NCBI GenBank assembly: GCA_902729315.2
Contig: LR746266.1
Span: 4,598,759 to 4,662,758 of the forward strand
DNA: 64,000 nt
Source: Spirodela intermedia
Lineage: Eukaryota; Streptophyta; Magnoliopsida; Alismatales; Araceae
Reading direction: 5' to 3'
The notes under the pieces are model-generated. The model worked only from the letters and a program-made list of their open reading frames with translations. It made no database searches and was not told the origin of the DNA. Of this stretch, positions 14,712-23,599 are shown one piece after another. Position 1 is the first letter of the stretch; each line of letters opens with the position of its first letter. A program made the position numbers and the translations under genes.

Positions 14712-15585
14712 CGCATTATGCAAAGATCTAGGGGAGCAAGGATGTCATGAAGTTCAAGGTTCGATGCTCCAAATATCTTTACAGACTATGTGTTTGACTA
14801 AGAGCAGGCTGATAAGTTAAAGCAGTCTCTTCCACTTTATAGGTTGGAACCTGATCTTCCCCTTCATATTTTCCCTCATCTGTCATCAGTTTCAAGAATA
14901 TTTCGTCTCTATTGATATTCATGGTCTCTGATGCTACTACATAAATTAGAAGTTGTGAAAAGAAAGAAAATCTTTGGTTGTTCGTTTTGTTGATGTGAAT
15001 CACATGTGGTGGTGTTATATCTTGCATAACATTTTCCTTTATCATGTCGTATTGTCCATAATTATTATTCCACGTCATATCCTTGATTTTTTTTTCTTCA
15101 GCCATGAGGATGCATCAAATGTTTCTTTCTATGTCCAATATTTGGATATCTTAATGGTCATTGAACATTTCAAGTCTACATCATGGATTGTTATAAAAGA
15201 TTTCTCATCTCTATCTAGATTTGGAGTAGCTTATCACATTTTTCTAAAAAATATTATGGTTGAGCCATTATATAAAAATTGGTGTATCAGGTCAGACTAT
15301 ATTCTGATTTACCAATGTCAGTGTAAAATAACTAGAGGTTTTTGAGAATATTCATTCCATGAGAAATTCTTGACACCATGAAAAAACTCAAGATGAACGA
15401 TTAAGCAAGGGGCCAACATTGAGAATTTTCATTCATATGATGTCTTCTGTGAATGTTCAAATTGGGTTTGTTGTTTCATCAATGTTGATTAATTTGAATT
15501 TGGGCTGAAAATTTACTAGGTACTCACCATAGATGACAAGGGAAAGACATTGTGGTCTGGAAGATGAACCCTTGTAAGTTGTATA

Positions 15586-16092
15586 TGTTGGAATTAAAGA
15601 ATCTAGTGTTGAGATAGATAGAGAATGATAAAACATAATGAGAATGAATTAAAACCATATCTAAATCCATGAAGACAGAAGTATGAGGATGACCTTTTAG
15701 ATTAGTACAGGAGAGTCATCTAATGACTTGCTCTAGAGAGATAGAATGCTCTAAGAGTGACTCATGATGTGTGACCCAAGGACATGACCTCCTATTTATA
15801 AACAAGTGGTTAACCTCTTGGTGTCTTTTTTTAATTTAACCTATCATAAAATTAGAATAAGACCTGATCTCTACACAGATTTATATTTATGTCTATGTTT
15901 ACGAGAGAGGTTGTAATCTCAAATGCTTGAACTCTAATGAATCATTTTAAATAATATTAATTTAATTATTATCTCATAATATATAATTCATATATATCAT
16001 TGTTCACATTGAGATTAATTCAAATAGTATCATAACAATTTGTGTTGAAATTATGTCAAAAAGCTTTGAACATCCTCAAAGTAAAACTTTCA
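15586..16092 (+). mobile_element. Insertion in unit B, possible solo LTR
   Basis: Unit A reads CCCTTGTAAGATGTATC...TGCCAAAGATTTCC without interruption. In unit B about 507 bp starting TGTTGGAATTAAAG and ending ACTTTCA lies between the same two phrases. TG...CA ends and the TGTTGG start suit a copia-type LTR, but I see no clear target-site duplication. Confidence 0.45.
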
Positions 16093-16111
16093 TGCCAAAG
16101 ATTTCCAATTG

Positions 16112-16139
16112 TTTTTTTTTTGGGGGGGGGAGGGGGGGG
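16112..16139. repeat. Poly-T/poly-G tract
   Basis: Ten T residues are followed by GGGGGGGGG-A-GGGGGGG (16122-16138). In unit A the same spot has only a short G run (near 9835), so the tract expanded after the duplication. Confidence 0.85.
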
Positions 16140-17098
16140 AGAAGTCCCTTCATCACAATGAGTAGCACTTTTGAATAATTGAAAGTTTAGGTCAAGTAGA
16201 GGCTCATGGAAATGAATGACATGACATGCATATTGTTTAAAATGGATGATGAGAAATTGAAATTAAGAGAGAAGCTTTGACAGCTTTGGGAAATGATGCA
16301 CAAACCATTTTCTGGGCGTACCTCATTGTCAATGAATTTTCCCTGTTCTATAGGATACTAGAATGTGCATTGAAAATTCCCTAAGAAGGATTACATATGA
16401 CAAAAAGTGCCTGACTTAGTGTCAGCTGCAATGGCACGTTGTTGCTGACGATTTTCAGCGCTTTTTTTTGGGAGCCATTTTTTTTCACTTCTCATCATTC
16501 TTTATAATATATTTCTGCATGTGCCATCTAGGGTTTCATCCATTTAATTTTTATCTGCAATTGCGCCATGCCTATTCTGCTCTATAATTATTTTTCTATG
16601 TTTTTACCTCACAAGTTTGAGTGTTCAGGCGGTGTGAGCTGCCTGCAACACTCTATCATGGAGAGCGATCGTCTTGTCCGCGCCCATTCAGTTTTTTTCA
16701 GAAACATTGAAACTGAGTTCGTATTATAAACCCTTACCGCTGTTCGATGCCAGGGCGTTTCTATGAACACTCTGTTTCTGCAGCCAGCGGATCTAATCCT
16801 TCACCTGGTTTTACGGTCATGAAACTGGCGCCCAAAGAGATCTCCATTTTGTGCTTTGAGAGCATAAATCCCCATTGCGTGCTTATCTTATGAATCATGA
16901 GTTGATAACTATGCAGAGGCCATTATATAGTTTAATTGGGAGGTCGAGGATAACAACGAGAGGTGATGGCTGTGCCCCACCAGATCTTCATTGCCTCTTT
17001 TTTCTCCAGCAAGCGGATGTTCTCATTTGCTAGATTGGTTTTCCTTTGCCATCAGCATGATCTGGTGGTCTCTGAGTCCCACCATCATGAGTTTAATT

Positions 17099-17100
<2 letters not shown>

Positions 17101-17149
<49 letters not shown>
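17101..17149. repeat. GA microsatellite, unit B
   Basis: A pure (GA)n run of about 24 units, longer and cleaner than its unit-A homologue at 10772. Confidence 0.9.
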
Positions 17150-17153
<4 letters not shown>

Positions 17154-18048
17154 AATATTTTCTTACAAGGTGGCTAGAAACTTGAGTGTTTTATCTGGTG
17201 TATAAATGGATGTAAAAACATAATCATCTCACAATGAGAAGGTATGCATGTGCCATACTTATCTGTTTATAAGTTTCTCCCTTCCCAATAGAGTTCATAC
17301 CCCTCTGCTTCCTTTCTAGCCATGGCACTGGCTCGTCAAATTTCCTTCGTAAAAAATTACGTTCGGTAACCGGAGTGTATTCGGCGGGGACCAAGCTCAG
17401 ACACAGATAACGTGATCTTCGTTGGCAGATGTTGACTCCCGATGTCTTGAGACCATCCGGGGCAATATTTACGGTGATGAAGTTTCCATTATACATCACA
17501 AACTGTTGCCTTTTTCCACGAACTAATCGAGACGCCGAAGTCAAGGCTGCCAAATAATAATCAGACGTTGTTAGTGGAAAAAATCCACGGCAATAGGAGC
17601 TATATAAATGCTCTAAACATCTAAAATAGCAAGGTCTCAAGACTGGTGTCTGGTAAAATCCACGCCAAAGTCGGATGCTTCTTGGTTGGTAGGAGATGAG
17701 TATGCTCTCCTAATGGTGGTCTCTGTACTAATCGAGCAGATAGTAGATTTGAAATGCTTTACTTTTTAAATTTTTTTTGTCGAACCAGGCATCTGATCAA
17801 ACGAGCGAGCAGCTTTCATCACTAATATTCTGAATTATTTCCCTCCAGTTTCCCTCTTCTACTGTTTTCTAAGACTCGATGTTCAGTAATGGCGGATGCA
17901 GTTTTCTTCTTCAATCTGTTTGTCTTTTTAGCGGCGCCGGTTTTTGGGTTCATTCATACGTAGCATAGTACAAACACTTGCACAACGTGAGATCTGCAGT
18001 AACAAAGGCTCGTCTTAGTTAGAACCGCTGTCAAGACTGGGGAGATCA

Positions 18049-18916
18049 GGTGAGTATCTCTGGAACACTCACATTCCCCGATAGAAGCCGTAAAAAACAC
18101 GGCTTCGCCAACAACAGCTCACGTCCTCGGCGTGTGCTCAGTCGTCGCTATGAGTTATCGACGTTAACGTGGGTACCATGACTCACGATGGTAACCTATC
18201 ACGGGTGGACTCTCCGTTTCTCCGTTCGGCCACTCGAGACCGGCCTCGACCGTTGCTCCGTCAACGCCGAGAAGCCTCCACGTCACCTGCGGAACTCTCC
18301 CCGATCCCACTGCGATAATGGAATAGCAAGGAGGATATCATTCCCAAGAAAGTCTCGCAGGGGGAGAGGAGAAGAGTCCAACACGACTCTCTTCTCCTCT
18401 TTGACTTCCAGCTCGATCGCAGCTCTCAGCCAACTCCTTGATCGCTGCCGGCGCTCCACAGCTACCCCAGCTTCCTCCGAGCACTCCCCACGCTCGCACC
18501 GGAGCTTCCTCTTTCCTACGAACGAGACTCAAGCGCTCTTTCGTTCTACATCTCTTTCCCTTTCTCTCTCTCGGGATTTCCTCTCCTTCCGTCGTCACTC
18601 AGAGAGTGAAGTTCTCCACTTTTTATACAGGGAGAGGGGATAACCTCCGCCGTATTATCCTCCCTCACCCTCGCCTTCATCCGCGTGGGTCTCACGTGGT
18701 CTCTCCCGGCGTCAACCCGGTCGGGAGGTTCCGGGAGTGTCACATAAACCCCACAAAGAGCAGGTTACTTGATAGTTCTGAGTCACTGTTCATCGAATCT
18801 TGTTCCGTAGGTCGCGATATATTATTCTGCCTGTAGCTAGTGTCTGTGTCGATGCCCCTACATTCTCTATTGTGTCACTGTAGTTGGTAATATTAAACTC
18901 CTATTATATTATTACA
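18049..18916. mobile_element. 868-bp insertion with flanking AGATCA repeats, possible solo LTR
   Basis: This sequence is absent from unit A, where the flanks are continuous (GGGGAGATCACAGC near 11560). AGATCA occurs just before (18043-18048) and just after (18917-18922). The insert reads GGTGAGTATCTC...ATTATTACA, is GC-rich, and has a TATA-like TTTTTATACAG near 18620. LTRs usually make 5-bp duplications and begin with TG, so the 6-bp flank and GG start are atypical. The class is uncertain. Open frames inside it (for example 18188-18643) have no recognised homologue. Confidence 0.55.
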
Positions 18917-18962
18917 AGATCATCATACCCGGGGAAGAAAGAAATTGTACCTGGTGCGCCTG

Positions 18963-19953
18963 TCAACGGACGATCTTGTAGGCCTTGGTCTTGTCTACCC
19001 AGTAGGTGAAGGAATTCACAGAGTTCCTAAACCCCAGGAAGCCGTGCTCCTCGCTCTTGTTCATGCTGTCCAAGTGGGTGTCCTGGGTATTGAAGAGCCA
19101 ATCCAGGAACCACCACTGTACCACCTCGTTCACGATGGCATCCCAGACCTTGGCCTTGTCCTTCATCGCCTCCCGAAGGCTGAACCGCTTCTCTTCCCCC
19201 TGGTAGCCGACTGGTTCCACCCCGAACTGTGTCGCCAGGACATTCCACATGTGCTTCCACTTGAACACGTCGCCTTTGCTGCATTTGAACGCCTCGTTCT
19301 TGGCGTGGGGGTCTACGGAAGCCCAAATCTGCTGCTCGGCGACGAGATTGGCTTCGGAAACGTTGTAGATGCCTTCCCAGATGGCCTTGTTCCCGGGGTA
19401 CCGGAGAGGCACCCCCTCGTATTTGCAGATGGCGGCATAAACGCACAGAGACCAGACGAGGTTCACATGGCTGTGGGGAGAGAACCCAAAGATGATGCCC
19501 GGCCTGTGCACCGACCACGAGAGGTTCTCCGACTTCACCGCCGCCTCGAAGAGCACGTCCTCCTGATCGTAGTAGAAGTTGGGCGTTTCCAGGCGCGGGA
19601 GGCCCTCGTGGTACGGCGTTTCGTGTACAGCTGTCTCGCCGGGGAATACCGACAGGAGGAGGAGGTCCTGGTGGTAGGACAAGCCGTTCGCAGGCGTCTC
19701 GCCGAGGGATCCCGACAGGCGCATGTAGTGCTTGCGGCCGGTCACCAGGCCGACGCTCTCGTGCTTGGTCCCCGCGCTGCCGTCGCCCTCGTCCTCGTCC
19801 AGCTACTTCTGCAATCGGGGGAAAGAATCAAGACTCCGTCAACCTCCGGTAGGGCGGATTGTAGGCGAGAATCAGAAACGGCGTCCCCGGCCGGGGATCC
19901 GATCGGCTGGATACCTTTGCGGCGCCGATGGCGCCGGACCACCACCAGTTCAT
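18963..19953 (-). pseudogene. PRISE reductase pseudogene lacking the NADPH-binding half (unit B)
   Basis: Exon 1 (19953-19915, [13 protein letters not shown]) and the 106-bp intron are preserved. Exon 2 (19808-18963) starts AAG TAG, so translation stops at codon 15. Relative to the intact copy it has three in-frame changes. A 339-nt deletion (113 residues, 36-148) removes the GxxGxxG nucleotide-binding fold. A 30-nt deletion removes ten residues after IVNE. A 63-nt partial tandem duplication gives two GET-containing repeats after the TGRKHY motif. The lysine of [14 protein letters not shown] and the family C-terminus remain. Apart from the single nonsense codon the frame is open for all 282 codons. 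No functional enzyme is expected. Confidence 0.92.
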
Positions 19954-20889
19954 GGCTTCCCGGGGAGGAGAAGATTCGGGGCGGCAGGCGGCCGTGACAG
20001 TAAGCGCAGAGGAGAAACCACGAGATCCAATCGAATTCCGATAGTGAAAATGTGAGATCACCAGACGTCGGGTGGCCACCAGACACGATCCGGAGGAACC
20101 CATCGGACAGCGAGAGATGACTGTTCGTAGCTAAACGGCGGGGATTATTCTTGTAGTACCATGTTAGTCTGATACGATCCTCATAGGCATCCCTAACGAC
20201 GCGGCGGGCAGCGCATCGACAGAGAAGCTTAGAATCGTCAGCGACATCAACTGCCTGCTCAGGCACAGAAAAGTGGTTGGGAAGGTTATCGGTGAGAACT
20301 TAGAGATTGGCCCTCTTGAAGTGGCCTTTTTTATTCCCCTCTTCCATCATGTTGTCATCTGTCTGCAATAAAGATCCCTCCTTTGTGTCCTTGGCTCCTC
20401 GAAATTCTTTCTAAAATTCTCCCTCCGAGTCAATTCCAAGACACCCAGATATTCAAACAAATCTCATGGTGATAAGAATAATCAAGAACGCTGGGCCCCT
20501 AGCAAATGGAGTAAAATATCAATAACTCTAAGTCGAATGATAGGTCATGACTTCTTCACGATGAGCTGCACTAACTCGGGTTGACCACAGCTACCCCTCT
20601 GATCCAGAATCTCTACACGAAGTCATGGTAGGGTGGCAGGAAGTGAGATGCTAATCTGTAGTAGTAAGGATCTAGAAGACCTTTTTCTCCGTGCATAATT
20701 ATTTCCCTTTTTGTATTCAGTTATGGTGGTCGAGAAATCTGCTATAGTTGACATGAGGTTCAAAGTCAAAGCCCTCATATAGTTTAAGTGGACTGATACA
20801 CGAGCCTTCAAACAGTGTGAAGACGAGTCATAAATTATTGTAACACTTCAGTTTCAGTCAAATGTGGAATTTCAAGAGTTCGAGCTCAT

Positions 20890-22690
20890 GACAATAGTTA
20901 TAGATGACTTCCTCAAATATGTTATCTAAAACACATTTCTTAAAGGACTACACAAGAACATTCAAGCGGAGGTATGTCTTTCTGCTTTCATTCAATCTAC
21001 CATAAACCCTAAACCCTAAGTCTCTGTATAGTGTAGTCTGGAGCAACTACATCTAAAGCTTCAAAACCTCATAATCAACTTAGAAGTTACTCCTAAAAGA
21101 AACAAGAGAAACAACTTTACCTCTTTGTTACTTGTGCAATAAGAGATACATCTTAGGCCATCATTGTTAGAAGAGTTATTAATTTTGGTTGTCCATAAAG
21201 ACATCTTGTCACAAGGTCTATCAGGTGGGGCGAAGTTCCCTACACAGAACCTTGTAACTGATATACTGCACGACACAGTGGATGCACTACACAGAACCTA
21301 ATTTAAGAGAGTTAGATGACTTATGCCATAGATGCTGCAGCAAAATGAGTTCTACAATAAGTGGATGCGCCACTTCTAGGTGGAGAAAAAGATCATTTAT
21401 GCGAATGAGCATCAATCATATGTGCCACATGGGGGTGACATGCAGTATTGCCTACTATGGGAGGCACATGACGCACCTCATACATGCCACTTGGGATGGT
21501 TACACACTATGGCACTCGTTAGCAGCTACTTTCAACCCAATATGGAGTAAAATGTCGAAGTTTATGTTTGATCATGCTTGATATGTTAGTAGAATAAAGT
21601 ACCCGAACATATATGCTTGATATGCTTGATATGGAGTAGAGAAGTTAGTTGGGATGTTGGAACCGGTTTCAATACCTGAACAACTATGTAAACACTAATT
21701 GATTGACTTTATCACTGCAAATCCCTAGTATGGACAGTTACAATATTATATTAATCTTTGTGGACTGATTCTCCAAATATATGGTGGACGAGGTAGTATG
21801 TCTCCTCTTGACTTATGTCTATAGGACATTTTTTAAAATATCATCTTTGGTTGGGATCGTCACCTCACTAGGGTTTTAGTTAGTATTATTTACCCTATTT
21901 AGAATTCAATTTAGAATTTTTTATAACTTTTTACCCGTAGACAGATGGACAAACAGAATGGATAAATGACATGCTCGAAGAATACTTGTGACACTGAATT
22001 TTGATAATGATAGTTGGGTTGCCTAATTTAACTACAACATAGTGTAGTTCAGTGGGTAATAACCTCATACACCACATGAAACTAAAAAATAGCATGAAAT
22101 AATACACTTTTTCGTCGTATATCAGTTTGCAAAATAGTAGTATGAACTCGTGCAAGAAGTTCAGAAAGTGCTAATAGGGGTAGGTAGCACAACGTATGAA
22201 GACGAACATCGACCGTCACTAATGTGAGGTTGAGTATGAAGATGGTGATTAGGAGATGCCGTGGATATATCCCACTCATAAGAACATACAATGAAAAAAA
22301 TGACATGATGGGCTAGTACCAAAGTATGATGGGTTATTCAGGATTGTGGAAAGAGTCGTTGATTACCTATCAACTACAGCTTCTTTGAAGATTCCTAGTA
22401 CACCCTGTGTTCCAAAGTACCGTCGTTGGATCCATATCACGCAGATTATGAAGACCATGGAATAAATTGGCTGCGACGACCTCCACCTACAGTCCACACT
22501 CAATACATCGAGACGGCAGAGGTGATACTAAGTCATCAAGTGACTGATAGCGGCAGCCACAACTTCTCTCACAGAAACACTTTATTCCTCATCAAATGGT
22601 GGGACAAACTGAAATAAGAGATTACATGAGAGAAAGACTGATCTTTGATCGTTTGAAGATCTTGTCTAGTAGTACCTAGCATCAGAAAAT
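20890..22690 (+). mobile_element. Ty3/gypsy remnant: gag scrap, integrase, chromodomain (unit B)
   Basis: A gag-like phrase TFLKGLHKNIQAEV is coded near 20931-20973. From about 21537 the integrase region follows, with VDEVV near 21785 and the hallmark TDGQTEWINDMLEEYL at about 21941-21988, directly after a stop where other elements have Gln. At 22426-22617 there is an open piece ending ETAEVILSHQVTDSGSH... and FLIKWWDKLK, which is the chromodomain/LVKW segment of chromovirus integrases. Several stops and frameshifts make it non-functional. The same gag phrase occurs in the 56-60 kb element, so they are related. Confidence 0.8.
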
Positions 22691-22799
22691 TAGGCGGGGT
22701 GAGACTCGGACGGAACCTTGCAACCAATACAGTGCACAGACATGGCGGATGCTGCATGTGGTGCAAGGGACACGTGGTACGATGGGAGTGTGCGGCATG

Positions 22800-22865
22800 T
22801 GCTGCCCGGGGAGGAGAGGATTCGGGTTGACAGGCCGCCGGGAAAGTGAGCTCAGAGTGAGAGAG
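22800..22865 (-). repeat. Third PRISE 5'-flank fragment
   Basis: GCTGCCCGGGGAGGAGAGGA and the following roughly 45 bp match the leader immediately upstream of the PRISE start codon (12924-12990 and 19954-20015). It joins directly to the end of the unit-B gypsy LTR. No coding part of PRISE follows. Confidence 0.7.
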
Positions 22866-22869
22866 AGTG

Positions 22870-23520
22870 GAATCCCCAAGAGCATGTCGGGAACAACAAT
22901 GATCAGCCCCACAATACCATGTTGATCGTTACAAGTGAGAAGTCAGGTTGACTTTTCGTTAGAACTGAGAAGGCTGACCTTCGCTGGAACTGAGAAGCCA
23001 AATTGAATTTTGGTCAGGGTGTCGCCTTCTGTTCTAATTGCGGGAACAATGCAACCCCACAGACGTTCGAAACGACGATAGCCCACTGACCCGTTGACAC
23101 CCCATTGACCGTTAAAAGTGAGAAGTCAGATTGACCTTTCGTCAGAAGTGGGAGGCCAGGTTGACTTTTCATTAGAAGTGAGAAGTCATATTGAATTTTG
23201 GTTGGGGTGTTGCCTTCTGTTCTAATTATGGGAACGATGCGAAACGTGTAGCTGCCCGTGGATAATATCTCAGGAACGACGATGATGAACACCTGAATAT
23301 CCTGTTGATCGTTAGAAGTGAGAATCAGGTTGACTTTTCAATAGAAGTGAAAAGTCAGATTGAATTCTGGTTAGGGCTCGCCTTCTGTTCTAATTAACGG
23401 AACATCGCAAAACATGTGAAACATGTGGCTGCCTGTGGATATCTTAGTAACAACAATGATTATCCCCTCGATACCCCGTTGACCGTTTGAAGTCAGAAGT
23501 TAGATTGACGTTTTGCTTTG
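22870..23520. repeat. TTGAC-rich tandem array, period about 170-190 bp
   Basis: The phrase GCCTTCTGTTCTAATT recurs at about 23024, 23212 and 23380. Each unit also carries AACGA-type sequence, a C-rich CCCGTTGACCGTT-like phrase, and one or two sub-repeats of AGAAGTGAGAAGTCAG-RTTGACTTTTC. At least nine TTGAC cores occur on the plus strand, several extended to TTGACC or TTGACT (W-box form). The array lies just 3' of SRFR1. Whether WRKY factors bind is untested. Confidence 0.8.
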
Positions 23521-23599
23521 GCATGAAGAGTGGGTGCGTTTCGAACTTCTCTGTATTTCTTTCGTTGGGGGAGTATTTCTCGTACATGAGGTCCCAAGA

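Larger units (their letters stand above)
14709..16637 (+). pseudogene. eL38 pseudogene, 5'-truncated (unit B)
   Basis: Homology begins inside exon 2 (ATGCGC at 14709, matching 9094), so the promoter, start codon and first third of the protein are missing. The remaining exon-2 piece has a Lys-to-stop change (AAG to TAG, 14729-14731). A 2-nt loss after LCV (near 14790) shifts the frame, and the donor CCTGGTAAG has become CTTTATAGG. The exon-3 homologue is at 16616-16637, preceded by a weakened acceptor. The former intron is enlarged by a roughly 0.5-kb insertion. It cannot encode eL38. Confidence 0.9.
14709..22800. repeat. Tandem segmental duplication, unit B (decayed copy)
   Basis: This is the second copy of the eL38 - PRISE - gypsy block, in the same order and orientation as unit A. 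Its extra length comes from a putative LTR at 15586-16092, an 868-bp insertion at 18049-18916, and additional gypsy sequence including a gag scrap at 20430-21530. Both host genes are broken in this copy while both are intact in unit A, so unit A is the functional one. Confidence 0.9.

Noticed and set aside
18188-18643. 151-codon plus-strand frame
   Set aside because: It lies inside the 868-bp insertion that is absent from unit A, overlaps equally long frames in other phases, and is Ser/Arg low complexity typical of random GC/CT-rich DNA.
21003-21018. Telomere-like AACCCTAAACCCTAA
   Set aside because: Only two units in gypsy-derived DNA with no gene start nearby; not a telo-box promoter or a convincing interstitial telomere.
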